This document shows positions 44,401 through 53,493 of a stretch of 64,000 nt of DNA, one piece after another. Both the position numbers and the translations under genes were made by a program. Each line of letters begins with the position of its first letter. The stretch's first letter is position 1. Origin of the DNA: AAA164-E04 sp014239995 (GTDB lineage: Bacteria; Verrucomicrobiota; Verrucomicrobiia; Limisphaerales; AAA164-E04); contig JAQWLM010000042.1 of the NCBI GenBank assembly GCA_029247315.1, forward strand, positions 1 through 64,000, read 5' to 3'. The notes below the pieces were generated by a model, which searched no databases, was not told the DNA's origin, and worked only from the letters and a program-made list of their open reading frames with translations.

Positions 44401-46095
44401 ATGAAGAAAGTCATTTTGTTTTTCTGTTGTCTTCAGGCCTATATGGCAGAAGCTCCCGGCTCTTTGCTTTCAGCACAGGTTGCTTCATCCGAAATAGGTA
44501 CCTTGGTTGAGAAGATGATCAGTGATGATTCCAAAAAGCAGGCCAGCGCCATTAAGGCGCTGGCCCTTACGGGAGAGCCGCAGGTAGCACGTGTGCTTGA
44601 GCTGTTCCGTCAAGGTGCTTATCACACCAGTGATGGTGTGTTTTATGTTTTCGAACAAACGATTGAGGACGAGGATTTCAACGAATTCGGGCTTCTGTTG
44701 AATCCTTTGAATGGCAACCCCCTGATGGACGAAAATGGCGATCAGCAACGGATTGACGTCTTTGATGTGGATGAGGTGGAAGTCACTCGAGCGGTTCGTA
44801 TTCAAGTGCGTCGAGCAGAGGTGCTCCTGCGTTTATCCTCAAGAGATGGCGAAACCAGATTGGCTGCCGTAAAAAAGTGTGCACAACCGCCCCGGCAAAT
44901 GGAGGCTATGCCGTTTCTCTTGGAAATGTCCCTGAATGAACCCGATTCGAAAATTCGCCATGCCGCTCGTGAAAGTGTGCTTCTTATGCAGGTAACGGAA
45001 GAAAATGCGGAGCAGGACCAAAGGAGTAAGGCGCTGATTGCCCTGGGTGCCATGAAAAGTCTCAGGGCTGCACCTGTGATCGAAGAAATGTTGCTGTTGA
45101 AATCCGAACTTCCTGCCTCACTGGTTTCGAATTGTGAGGATGCTCTGGCAAAAATCCATCAACACCAATGGGTAGTGAATAGGATGGGGAGTGTCATTCA
45201 GGGTATTTCCCTTGGATCGGTTCTTGTTCTGATGGCCCTTGGACTTGCTATCACCTTTGGGCTTATGGGGGTGATCAACATGGCTCATGGTGAAATGATG
45301 ATGATTGGTGCCTATGCGACTTTTGAAATGCAACGCATTTTTCAACATACCGGGTCCAGTCCCAACAACTGGTATTATGTAGCTGCCCTTCCTGTTTCCT
45401 TTCTTGCTGCGGCACTTGTGGGTGTCGTGGTCGAATTTCTTGTTGTTCGACATCTCTATCGCCGTCCCCTTGAATCTCTTCTGGCAACATGGGGTGTGGG
45501 GCTGATTCTCATCCAGTTGGTGCGTGTGCGATATGGGGATAACATCGGTATCAATGCCCCGACTTGGGCTCGTGGGGGAGTGGAGGTCATGCAGGATGTG
45601 ATCGTTCCCTATGCACGCATTTTTATCCTTTTTCTTTGTGCTGGATGTATTGGATTTATTTATTGGTTGATGAACAAAACGAATGTCGGATTGCGAATAC
45701 GAGCTGTTATGCAAAATCGGGATATGGCCAACACCCTGGGGGTCAATACGAAGAAAGTTGATCTCTACACCTTTGCTTTGGGGTCAGGTATTGCAGGTAT
45801 CGCGGGATATGCGTGGACCATGATTGGCGGGGTGACACCGGACATGGGGCAACAAATCTTCATTGTTGATTCATTCCTGGTGGTTGTCACAGGAGGGGTT
45901 GGAGAACTGGCTGGGGTGATATGGTCGGGTATGGGAATCGGGGTGATTTCCAAGTTGATAGAGCCCCTGGAAATTGGTGATTGGACCTTTGGTCCTGTTT
46001 GGGCAAAGGTGGCCCTGCTTGCTATCATTGTTGCTTTCATTCAATTCAAACCAGCCGGGTTGTTTGCAGGAAAAGGAAGGGCAGATGACCGCTAA
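44401..46095 (+). CDS. urtB: Urea ABC transporter, permease UrtB with N-terminal extracytoplasmic domain
   Basis: 564 residues. A signal-like N-terminus is followed by about 240 residues of helical, HEAT-like sequence (IRVQVRRAEVLLRLSSRDGETRLAAVKKC, RAAPVIEEMLLLKSELPASL), as in many UrtB proteins. The permease part (~265-560) is LivH-type: GISLGSVLVLMALGLAITFGLMGVINMAHGEMMMIGAY, VGLRIRAVMQNRDMANTLGVNTKKVD and GWSGMGIGVISK-like end. Its last 11 bp overlap urtC, so the two are translated together. Confidence 0.95.
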   Translation: MKKVILFFCCLQAYMAEAPGSLLSAQVASSEIGTLVEKMISDDSKKQASAIKALALTGEPQVARVLELFRQGAYHTSDGVFYVFEQTIEDEDFNEFGLLLNPLNGNPLMDENGDQQRIDVFDVDEVEVTRAVRIQVRRAEVLLRLSSRDGETRLAAVKKCAQPPRQMEAMPFLLEMSLNEPDSKIRHAARESVLLMQVTEENAEQDQRSKALIALGAMKSLRAAPVIEEMLLLKSELPASLVSNCEDALAKIHQHQWVVNRMGSVIQGISLGSVLVLMALGLAITFGLMGVINMAHGEMMMIGAYATFEMQRIFQHTGSSPNNWYYVAALPVSFLAAALVGVVVEFLVVRHLYRRPLESLLATWGVGLILIQLVRVRYGDNIGINAPTWARGGVEVMQDVIVPYARIFILFLCAGCIGFIYWLMNKTNVGLRIRAVMQNRDMANTLGVNTKKVDLYTFALGSGIAGIAGYAWTMIGGVTPDMGQQIFIVDSFLVVVTGGVGELAGVIWSGMGIGVISKLIEPLEIGDWTFGPVWAKVALLAIIVAFIQFKPAGLFAGKGRADDR

Positions 46096-47707
46096 ATCCA
46101 TCAAACCAGACATCGTGAATGGCTCAAAGATGCCACAGTGGGTTTTCCTGGCCTGTCTTGTACTCGGTTTGATTGTCATGCCATTGCTCTATGCATTGGG
46201 AGTCATCTCCATCGAGACGGTGAACATGTTTGGCCGTTACCTCACCTTCGCCATCATTGCGATCGGCCTAGATTTATTATGGGGATACACGGGGGTCCTG
46301 AGTTTATGTCAAGCTACCTTTTTCTGCCTGGGTGCTTACTGCATGGGAATTTATCTTGCACACCATGGCGGACCTGAGGGCATCACGGATCGGGTCGGTT
46401 GGAAGATCCCTGCATGTCTTTACGTTGTCTATCCTTATGACATAGGAGAAGTTCCTGAAGATGCTGTTGTTCCCTGGTTTTGGAAACCTTTTTTCAATCT
46501 TCCACTTACCTTAATGCTTGGCATGCTGATTCCTGGGATGGTAGCCATGATGATTGGATTTTTTGGTTTCCGAAGTCGTGTGCGGGGAGTTTATTTCGCC
46601 ATATTGACACAAGCCATCGCAGTGGCTGCCTTTTTGTTTTTTCAGCGAAATGAGGTCAAATTTGGAGGAACGAATGGATTGACGCGATTCGAGCAGATTG
46701 GTTCTTTCAGGTCGATCACTGAATTTGGCCCGCGCTCGATGGTCGAGAACGGATCCTTTCAGCGTGGCGCGGATGGTTGGCTGATTGAAGGAGAGGGAGG
46801 TCCCGTGCTTGGAAAGGGCTACGTTCTTGAATCGACGGCGCAATTAAAATTGTCTTGTCAACTTGCGAAACCCATCGTTGCAGGTAAGAGCTATACGTCA
46901 TTGTTTGATCTTTCGGAAACGGAGTTGGACGGTTTTGCTTTTACAGTCAACACGCTGACCGAGGACGGGCTTGTTGCTGAATCATTCGTGCCACGCACGA
47001 TTGATTTGAGAGAAAAGCATGCAAGCGAATTTCGGATAAAATTCACAGCAAGCAAGGATGCAGAGCGATTTGAGATATCAGGTCAAACACCCTCAGATAA
47101 GGTGTTTTCAATCTCCAATATAAGATTGTTTGAGCGCTATGTAAGCCGGAGTGAGGGGTTCCAGCTATCCGACAACAAGGTGCAGATGTTACTCTACATG
47201 CTCACCGTGCTTGCTTTGGCTGCCGTGTATCAAAGTTTTCGTTCGATCACCAGGTCCAAGTTTGGTCGCGTTTTGGTTGCCATTCGAGATGATGAAACAA
47301 GCCTGCGGTTTCTAGGGTATCCACCGTGGGTTTACAAAATGGTGACATTCTCGATGGCGGGAGCTGTTGCCGGTCTTGCTGGTATGCTTTATGTGCCTCA
47401 GATGAGGATCATCACTCCCTATGACATGGAGGCGGCTCGATCTATTCTGGTGGTCATTTGGGTGGCACTTGGAGGACGTGGCACTCTATCAGGGGCGATT
47501 CTTGGAGCCCTTTCTGCCAATTTACTCTACGATTATTTTACAAGTGAGCATGATTACGGACTCTTCACGTGGAAGGCTGAATACTGGCAATTTATCCTCG
47601 GCGCCTTGTTTATCGGGGTGGTGTTGATTTTTCCGCGTGGTTTGATCCAGTTTCTGCCTTCCTGGGAAAGCGAGAAAAGAACGACCGAGTCCCGAAAAGA
47701 TGAATAA
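46085..47707 (+). CDS. urtC: Urea ABC transporter, permease UrtC with an inserted jelly-roll-like domain
   Basis: The start is ATG 46085, inside the end of urtB; the frame is open to 45974 without sense. 540 residues, about 150 more than usual for UrtC. Transmembrane segments before and after are LivM-type (FAIIAIGLDLLWGYTGVLSLCQATFFCLGAY; FGRVLVAIRDDETSLRFLGYPPWVYK). Between NGLTRFEQIGSF (normal) and LSDNKVQMLLYMLTV (normal) sit ~137 residues (216-352), with VENGSFQRGADGWLIEGEGG and further beta strands, looking like a CBM4/9-type jelly roll. It should hang in the periplasm. The four-bp-level junction with urtD is an 8-bp overlap. Confidence 0.94.
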   Translation: MTAKSIKPDIVNGSKMPQWVFLACLVLGLIVMPLLYALGVISIETVNMFGRYLTFAIIAIGLDLLWGYTGVLSLCQATFFCLGAYCMGIYLAHHGGPEGITDRVGWKIPACLYVVYPYDIGEVPEDAVVPWFWKPFFNLPLTLMLGMLIPGMVAMMIGFFGFRSRVRGVYFAILTQAIAVAAFLFFQRNEVKFGGTNGLTRFEQIGSFRSITEFGPRSMVENGSFQRGADGWLIEGEGGPVLGKGYVLESTAQLKLSCQLAKPIVAGKSYTSLFDLSETELDGFAFTVNTLTEDGLVAESFVPRTIDLREKHASEFRIKFTASKDAERFEISGQTPSDKVFSISNIRLFERYVSRSEGFQLSDNKVQMLLYMLTVLALAAVYQSFRSITRSKFGRVLVAIRDDETSLRFLGYPPWVYKMVTFSMAGAVAGLAGMLYVPQMRIITPYDMEAARSILVVIWVALGGRGTLSGAILGALSANLLYDYFTSEHDYGLFTWKAEYWQFILGALFIGVVLIFPRGLIQFLPSWESEKRTTESRKDE

Positions 47708-48521
47708 ACCTTCTCCAAACCAAGTGGTCGGCCCAATAAAATACCAGGATTACAGTCCAAGGGAAACCGGGGTTCATTGGTGGGGAAATAGATTCCTTCT
47801 TTTTGTGGAAGGTGTCACGGCGGTCTTCGATGGTTTTACTGCCCTCGACCTGCCGGCTTTTGGAATTGAACACGGTGAACTACGCGTCATCATCGGTCCA
47901 AACGGTGCCGGTAAGACCACCTTCTGCGACCTCGTGTCTGGAAAGACCCGTTTGAGCACCGGTGAGATCTTTTTCGATGGGAGATCCATCACTGGCCTCA
48001 AGGAAACGGAGATTGCGCGGCGGGGCATCGGACGAAAATTTCAAACCCCAACGGTTTTTGATAGTCTCACCACGTTTGAAAACATGGAACTCGCACTACC
48101 CGGCCAAAAGCAATGCCTGAGGGATTTAATGCATTCCACCGGTGGAGAGGAAATAGCTCATATCGATTCCATCCTTCAGCGTGTGCACCTGATTGAAAAA
48201 CGGAATATCCAGGCAAAATACCTTAGCCATGGCCAGCGTCAGTGGCTGGCCATCAGCATGTTGATCCTTATGGAACCAAAGCTGTTGATGATTGACGAAC
48301 CGGCTGCCGGCCTGACTGATTCAGAGACGGCTTTGACCGCTGAGTTGCTACTGGAACTCAAAGAGAAGCATACCATGGTGGTTATCGAACACGACATGGA
48401 CTTCGTTCGCCAGTTGGATTCCAAGGTGTCCGTCCTTTGCGAGGGCAAGTTGATGGCGGAAGGATCCATTGAGGAGGTGCAGCAAAACCAACAAGTTATT
48501 GAAGCCTATCTGGGCCGTTGA
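47700..48521 (+). CDS. urtD: Urea ABC transporter, ATP-binding protein UrtD
   Basis: 273 residues. After a ~45-residue N-terminal extension comes a complete LivG-type ATPase: Walker A GPNGAGKTTFCDLVSGKTR, EIARRGIGRKFQTPTVFDSLTTFENMELAL, signature LSHGQRQWLAIS, Walker B LLMIDEPAAGL and the switch His in VVIEHDMDFV. It starts within the last 8 bp of urtC and ends 3 bp before urtE, as expected for a tightly coupled transporter operon. Confidence 0.96.
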   Translation: MNKPSPNQVVGPIKYQDYSPRETGVHWWGNRFLLFVEGVTAVFDGFTALDLPAFGIEHGELRVIIGPNGAGKTTFCDLVSGKTRLSTGEIFFDGRSITGLKETEIARRGIGRKFQTPTVFDSLTTFENMELALPGQKQCLRDLMHSTGGEEIAHIDSILQRVHLIEKRNIQAKYLSHGQRQWLAISMLILMEPKLLMIDEPAAGLTDSETALTAELLLELKEKHTMVVIEHDMDFVRQLDSKVSVLCEGKLMAEGSIEEVQQNQQVIEAYLGR

Positions 48522-48524
48522 TCC

Positions 48525-49220
48525 ATGCTTGAAGTTGAACAATTGAATTTTTCGTATGGAGAAGTGAAGATTCTCCATGAAGTCAGTCTTCGCGTTCCCT
48601 TGGGAAGCATTGTCAGCCTCATGGGGCGCAATGGGGTGGGAAAAACCACACTTCTTCGCAATGTTGTCGGACTGGAAAAACCAAGTCACGGAAGTATCAG
48701 CCTGGATGGCGAAACACTCAACCGGAAGGGAGGTTTCCAAAGGGTCAAGGCGGGCATCGGTTATGTCCCCCAGGGAAGGCAGATTTTTCCTAAGTTGACG
48801 GTAGAAGAAAATTTGCACATAGGCATGGAAGGCCGGAGTGATTCAATCTGCGAAATCCCTTCGGAAATTTACCGACTTTTTCCTATATGCAAGGAGATGG
48901 GGAAACGCATGGGGGGTGATTTGTCAGGCGGGCAGCAGCAGCAGCTTGCGATTGCGAGAGCACTGGCTGGAAACCCTAAAATTCTCATCCTGGACGAACC
49001 CACCGAGGGGATCCAACCCAACGTGATTCAACAAATTGGGGGCGTGCTGCGGCATCTTGCGCAACATAAGAAGATGGGTATCCTGCTGGTGGAGCAATAC
49101 CTCGACTTTGTCAAAGAACATAGCGACCGATTTTATGTGATGAACCGGGGACGCATTGTTGCCCATGGCGCCAATGAGGATTTAAACGATTCGATCATCA
49201 AGCATTATCTGAGCGTTTAA
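48525..49220 (+). CDS. urtE: Urea ABC transporter, ATP-binding protein UrtE
   Basis: 231 residues, LivF-type. Walker A GRNGVGKTTLLRNVVGL, Q-loop IGYVPQGRQIFPKLTVEENL, signature LSGGQQQQLAIARAL, Walker B ILILDEPTEGIQPN and H-loop LVEQYLDFV are all present. The IQPN after the Walker B is usual for UrtE. It forms the nucleotide-binding pair with UrtD. A 20-bp gap separates it from the permease gene that follows. Confidence 0.96.
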   Translation: MLEVEQLNFSYGEVKILHEVSLRVPLGSIVSLMGRNGVGKTTLLRNVVGLEKPSHGSISLDGETLNRKGGFQRVKAGIGYVPQGRQIFPKLTVEENLHIGMEGRSDSICEIPSEIYRLFPICKEMGKRMGGDLSGGQQQQLAIARALAGNPKILILDEPTEGIQPNVIQQIGGVLRHLAQHKKMGILLVEQYLDFVKEHSDRFYVMNRGRIVAHGANEDLNDSIIKHYLSV

Positions 49221-49240
49221 AGAAAGAAGTTGTTTTCATC

Positions 49241-49849
49241 ATGAATGTCGTTCTAATGGGAATCATCGCAGGGATTTTGCACGTTTTTTCAGGACCCGAC
49301 CACCTTGCCTCAATCGCCCCTGCTTCTGTTAAGGCGAGGCATCCGGCTTGGTTGTATGGCCTTGTTTGGGGAGGTGGGCATGCGCTGGGGATCGGGTGTA
49401 TTGCTGCGCTTTATTTCCTCTTTAACGAGTACGCTCTGGTGGAGCGTATCTCGAGTTGGTCGGAAAAGTTGGTAGGTCTGGGGTTGATTTGGGTCGGTGT
49501 CTTGGGGATTCGGACTTTCTTGAGTCACCGTGTGCGTGTGTCCGGGCAGGATATGGATGCAGAAAGGAGTGATCGGACAATATTCGTTTTTGGTATCCTG
49601 CATGGGAGTGCCGGTGCAGGTCATTTACTCGGTTTGATCCCCATCCTTGCCATGAATCACGTCATGGATGTCTCTTTCTACATGTTTGCATATCTTCTGG
49701 GCACGATTGTGGCAATGGTTGGTTTCGCTCAAGGTATGCGTCGACTTTCTGATTTTTTTATCACCAGGCATTCATTGAACCTTCAACAACTGATATTCAC
49801 TTGCTCCCTGACTGCCCTTGTTTTGGGTGGGGTGTGGTTGATTACTTGA
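49241..49849 (+). CDS. ureH: UreH/NicO-type nickel permease candidate
   Basis: 202 residues with about six membrane segments. The first helix has IIAGILHVFSGPDHLASIAP, the H-x4-GPDH-type metal motif of NicO/RcnA/UreH proteins; GLVWGGGHALGIG and ILHGSAGAGHLLGLIP give two more His-containing motifs. It has no long His-rich loop as in RcnA. Placed directly before ureA, it most likely imports nickel for urease; the symbol is by analogy to Bacillus UreH. Confidence 0.78.
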   Translation: MNVVLMGIIAGILHVFSGPDHLASIAPASVKARHPAWLYGLVWGGGHALGIGCIAALYFLFNEYALVERISSWSEKLVGLGLIWVGVLGIRTFLSHRVRVSGQDMDAERSDRTIFVFGILHGSAGAGHLLGLIPILAMNHVMDVSFYMFAYLLGTIVAMVGFAQGMRRLSDFFITRHSLNLQQLIFTCSLTALVLGGVWLIT

Positions 49850-49859
49850 CTTCATTCAT

Positions 49860-50162
49860 ATGCATCTGACTCCACGCGAAATCGATAAACTCATGATTGT
49901 CACCGCGAATGACTTGGCGCGAAGGCGCCAAAAACGTGGTCTCAAGCTCAATTACCCCGAAGCCATCGCAATCATTTCTTATGAAATTCTTGAAGGGGCG
50001 CGTGACGGTTTATCGGTATCTGAATTAATGAGCAAGGGAGCTACCTTTCTGACAGTCGATGATGTGATGGATGGTGTGTCAGAGATGATTCATGAAGTCC
50101 AGATAGAGGCGACTTTTCCTGACGGTACCAAACTGGTCACCGTTCACAATCCCATACGATGA
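49860..50162 (+). CDS. ureA: Urease subunit gamma
   Basis: 100 residues, the standard length. MHLTPREIDKLMIVTANDLARRRQKRGLKLNYPEA and GKGATFLTVDDVM-like residues are typical; the C-terminus DGTKLVTVHNPIR is the normal junction with the beta subunit. It carries no active-site residues but is required for the urease trimer. The stop overlaps the ATG of ureB by four bases. Confidence 0.97.
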   Translation: MHLTPREIDKLMIVTANDLARRRQKRGLKLNYPEAIAIISYEILEGARDGLSVSELMSKGATFLTVDDVMDGVSEMIHEVQIEATFPDGTKLVTVHNPIR

Positions 50163-50515
50163 AACCCGGAGAGATAATCGTGTCTGAGGTCCCTGAGGGC
50201 TTGCATTGCAATTCAGAACGACCATGTGTCACCATGGCTGTGTCCAACAAGGGAGATCGTCCCATTCAAGTGGGAAGTCATTTTCACTTTTTTGAGGTCA
50301 ACAGCCAGTTGGAATTTGATCGAACGGCTGCCCGAGGTTTCCGCCTGAACATTCCGGCGGGTACTGCCATCCGGTTTGAGCCCGGAGATACGCGTGAGGT
50401 GGAGTTAGTGGCACTTGCCGGGTTTCGGCAGGTGCATGGTTTGAATGCCAAAATAAATGGTTTTCTCGACAGTGGAAAAATAGAAGATAACAAACCCCCA
50501 GCAAGGAAGAAATAA
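50159..50515 (+). CDS. ureB: Urease subunit beta
   Basis: 118 residues. Typical opening MKPGEIIVSEVPEG, then VSNKGDRPIQVGSHFHFFEVN (the urease beta hallmark) and AGTAIRFEPGDTREVELVALAG. Separate gamma and beta genes are the usual bacterial arrangement. A short basic tail (KPPARKK) follows the domain. ATGA overlap with ureA; ureC starts one base after its stop region, with the ribosome site (GGAAG) inside the ureB end. Confidence 0.97.
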   Translation: MKPGEIIVSEVPEGLHCNSERPCVTMAVSNKGDRPIQVGSHFHFFEVNSQLEFDRTAARGFRLNIPAGTAIRFEPGDTREVELVALAGFRQVHGLNAKINGFLDSGKIEDNKPPARKK

Positions 50516-50516
50516 G

Positions 50517-52280
50517 ATGCCCTTAATCATGTCCAGACAGCAATATGCCGAGATGTTCGGTCCCACCACGGGTGATCGGGTACGCCTTGGAGATACCGAA
50601 CTTTTTATTGAGATTGAGCGAGATTTGATTGCAGAGGGTGGTGGTTACGGAAACGAGGTTAAATTCGGAGGTGGCAAGGTCATACGGGATGGCATGGGGC
50701 AATCCCCATTGGCAAGCGATGCAGATTCGCTGGATCTCATTGTCACCAATGCGACCATCATTGATGCCAAATTTGGTGTCCTTAAGGCGGACATAGGTGT
50801 TAAGAAGGGGCGCATTGTAGGTCTTGGACATGCTGGAAATCCGGGGATTCAGAGTGGGCTCGGTTCTGCATTCAAGGACACTCAAGGAAAAAAACATCCC
50901 ATGACGATTGGTGCAGCGACTGAGGTCATTGCTGGCGAGGGATGTCTTGTGACCGCCGGAGGATTCGACGCGCATATTCACTTCATCTGCGCGCAACAGA
51001 TCAACGAAGCTATCGCAAGTGGAATAACTACCATGACAGGAGGAGGAACGGGACCTGCCACCGGCACCAATGCGACGACTTGTACCCCCGGAAAATGGAA
51101 TATTCATCGCATGCTTGAGGCGGCGGAGGCGTTTCCCGTCAATCTTGGTTTTCTTGGGAAAGGCAATTGCTCGACCGGAGAACCTCTGAAGGAGCAGGTG
51201 TTGGCAGGTGCCATTGGTTTGAAATTGCACGAAGACTGGGGTACCACGCCCGCAGCGATCGACTGCTGCCTTGGAATGGCCGAAGAGATGGATGTGCAGG
51301 TTGCCATTCACACCGACACATTGAATGAATCCGGATTCGTCGAGGACACGCTCTCGGCGTTTAAGGGGCGTACCATTCATACCTTTCATTCAGAAGGTGC
51401 AGGCGGGGGACATGCTCCGGATATCATCAAGGTTTGTGCGGAAGACAACGTATTGCCATCTTCGACCAATCCAACCATGCCGTTCACGGTCAACACCATT
51501 GATGAGCACCTTGACATGCTGATGGTCTGTCATCATCTGGACTCAAAAATTCCAGAGGATGTGGCCTTTGCGGAATCCCGTATTCGCCCAGAAACCATTG
51601 CTGCGGAGGATATACTGCACGACATGGGCGCTTTCAGTATGATGTCGAGTGACAGTCAGGCTATGGGACGGGTGGGTGAGGTGATCAGCAGGACGTGGCA
51701 AACAGCGCACAAGATGAAATTGCAGTTTGGTAAGCTCGATTCCAAAGAGCATCCTCTTGCCGACAATTTCAGGGTACTTCGTTACATCGCAAAATATACC
51801 ATTAATCCAGCTATCGCTCATGGAATGTCGCATGAGGTGGGATCCCTTGAAGTTGGCAAACTGGCAGACATGGTTATCTGGAAACCTGCCTTCTTCGGGG
51901 TGAAACCAGAATTGATACTCAAGGGAGGTATGATTGCATGCGCCAACATGGGGGATCCAAATGCCTCGATTCCCACACCTCAACCGATGTCTTATCGACC
52001 GCAATTTGGCGCCTACGGTAGAGCACTTTTCGCAACCTCTGTTACCTTTGTAAGCGATGCGGCTCTCAAATCTGAGCTGGCTTCTGAGTTGAATCTGAAA
52101 AAAAGACTGGTTGGCGTGAGAAACACACGAAAGATTCAGAAGGCTGACATGATCCTCAACCATGCGCAGCCAAGGATCGAGGTGGATCCTGAAACCTATA
52201 CGGTCAAGGCTGATGGTAAGGTGCTTACTTGTGAACCGGCTGAAAAACTTCCACTCGCACAGCGTTATTTTTTATTCTGA
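50517..52280 (+). CDS. ureC: Urease subunit alpha (catalytic)
   Basis: 587 residues. Hydrolyses urea to ammonia and carbamate. Nickel ligands and catalytic residues are all visible: HIHFICAQQ (His pair), GLKLHEDWGTT (the Lys carbamylated to bridge the nickels, and His), HTDTLNESGF, HTFHSEGAGGGHAPD, the mobile flap MVCHHLD with Cys-His-His, and MSSDSQAMGR with the Asp ligand. A slightly extended N-terminus (MPLIMSRQQYAEMFGPTTGDRVRLGDT) precedes the classical start; M5 is an alternative. Downstream ureE begins two bases after the stop. Confidence 0.98.
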   Translation: MPLIMSRQQYAEMFGPTTGDRVRLGDTELFIEIERDLIAEGGGYGNEVKFGGGKVIRDGMGQSPLASDADSLDLIVTNATIIDAKFGVLKADIGVKKGRIVGLGHAGNPGIQSGLGSAFKDTQGKKHPMTIGAATEVIAGEGCLVTAGGFDAHIHFICAQQINEAIASGITTMTGGGTGPATGTNATTCTPGKWNIHRMLEAAEAFPVNLGFLGKGNCSTGEPLKEQVLAGAIGLKLHEDWGTTPAAIDCCLGMAEEMDVQVAIHTDTLNESGFVEDTLSAFKGRTIHTFHSEGAGGGHAPDIIKVCAEDNVLPSSTNPTMPFTVNTIDEHLDMLMVCHHLDSKIPEDVAFAESRIRPETIAAEDILHDMGAFSMMSSDSQAMGRVGEVISRTWQTAHKMKLQFGKLDSKEHPLADNFRVLRYIAKYTINPAIAHGMSHEVGSLEVGKLADMVIWKPAFFGVKPELILKGGMIACANMGDPNASIPTPQPMSYRPQFGAYGRALFATSVTFVSDAALKSELASELNLKKRLVGVRNTRKIQKADMILNHAQPRIEVDPETYTVKADGKVLTCEPAEKLPLAQRYFLF

Positions 52281-52282
52281 TC

Positions 52283-52756
52283 ATGGAATTAATCACTCAA
52301 TCGCTAACTCAACCCAGCTCCAAAACGCTTAAAGTCAAACTGTTTGTCGACCGATTCAAATTGGCCAAACGCCGTTGGCGGGGTCAAGCTGAGGACGGAT
52401 CCGATTTTGGTTTTAACCTGGAGGGACCGTTGGAGCACGATGCCTGTTTTTTTCAAAACGAGAGCCATTCCTACTGGATAGCGCAGTCCTTGGAAAAGGT
52501 TCTTGAAGTAGACTATTCCGAGGATCCTGAGACGGCATGCTGTGTAGCTTGGGCGATCGGTAATCTGCACATGGCTCTCCAGATTGTGGGACTGACGATC
52601 AGGGTGGCTGATGATCCAGCAATCCGTCAATTGTTTACGCATCTTCAGATTCTTCACACAGAAAAGCGCGCACGTTTTCAACCTATACGGGTTTCTAACA
52701 AGATCAAATCCAAGCCTCATTCACATGGTAAGGGGCATCCTTCGCATGATCATTAA
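52283..52756 (+). CDS. ureE: Urease accessory protein UreE (nickel chaperone)
   Basis: 157 residues. The family fold shows in VKLFVDRFKLAKRRWRGQAEDGSDFGF and AIGNLHMALQIVGLTIRV, where the conserved metal-binding His sits in the GNLH segment. The C-terminus ends in a histidine-rich tail (PHSHGKGHPSHDH) that would store or bind additional nickel. It passes nickel to UreG for urease maturation. The start follows the ureC stop by two bases. Confidence 0.95.
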   Translation: MELITQSLTQPSSKTLKVKLFVDRFKLAKRRWRGQAEDGSDFGFNLEGPLEHDACFFQNESHSYWIAQSLEKVLEVDYSEDPETACCVAWAIGNLHMALQIVGLTIRVADDPAIRQLFTHLQILHTEKRARFQPIRVSNKIKSKPHSHGKGHPSHDH

Positions 52757-52773
52757 CAAAAGGCAACCCAAGC

Positions 52774-53460
52774 ATGTCCGACTGGCTTCCATTGATGTTG
52801 CAGACCACCGATTCGCTCTTCCCCACGGGAGCGTATGCTCATTCATTCGGGCTTGAGGGAGCCGTCCACGAAGGATGGGTTTCCACGCCTGATACTTTGG
52901 AGGATTACTTGTTTCAGCACCTGATCCCGATCATGACCTATCAGGAGCTGCCCACCGTAGTGCATGCCTTTGAGGCTGCGATGGATCAGGACATTGAAAA
53001 GCTTCTGACACTTGATCAAGTCTACGGTGCATTAAGGATGAGTAGAGAAATAAGGACAGCAAGTGCCAAAATAGGATCCCAGAGACTTTCCATTTTATCT
53101 GATATTTTGCCGAACCCTTTCTGGAACAAATTAGAGTCGCTCAAGAGCAATCAGAAATTTGCCGCCCATGAGGTGCTCATTTTTGGGATTCAGGGGGCTC
53201 TGAGTGGAGGCAGCATCGAGGCGTCCATGATGGCGGCGTATTACCTGGGGGTCTCCAGTCAGATTAACGCTGCCTTCAAACTGATTCGGATTGGACAGAA
53301 ACGATGCCAATCTATCCTGTCAAAGTGTCTCTCAGAAGCAGTTGAGGTTTCAAGCATTGCTTCGACCATCGCATTGGATGATATCGGGTGGTTCACTCCT
53401 GCACTTGATATATGCAATGCACGTCACGAAACGGCTTACACAAGAATCTTCATTTCTTAA
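52774..53460 (+). CDS. ureF: Urease accessory protein UreF
   Basis: 228 residues, helical. The N-terminal LPLMLQTTDSLFPTGAYAHSFGLEGAVHEGWVSTP is the UreF hallmark (D-x-LFPTG-x-Y-x-HSFGLE). It works with UreG and UreD on the urease apoprotein as GTPase regulator and nickel channel. A ribosome site (AAGG) lies about 12 nt before the ATG. Its C-terminal region (DDIGWFTPALDICNARHETAYTRIF) is also family-typical. 33 bp follow before ureG. Confidence 0.95.
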   Translation: MSDWLPLMLQTTDSLFPTGAYAHSFGLEGAVHEGWVSTPDTLEDYLFQHLIPIMTYQELPTVVHAFEAAMDQDIEKLLTLDQVYGALRMSREIRTASAKIGSQRLSILSDILPNPFWNKLESLKSNQKFAAHEVLIFGIQGALSGGSIEASMMAAYYLGVSSQINAAFKLIRIGQKRCQSILSKCLSEAVEVSSIASTIALDDIGWFTPALDICNARHETAYTRIFIS

Positions 53461-53493
53461 AAGAGAAACGAACCGGTATTCACTCAAAAGCGC

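Noticed and set aside
50523..51389. 288-codon minus-strand frame opposite ureC.
   Set aside because: Antisense shadow of the highly conserved urease alpha gene.
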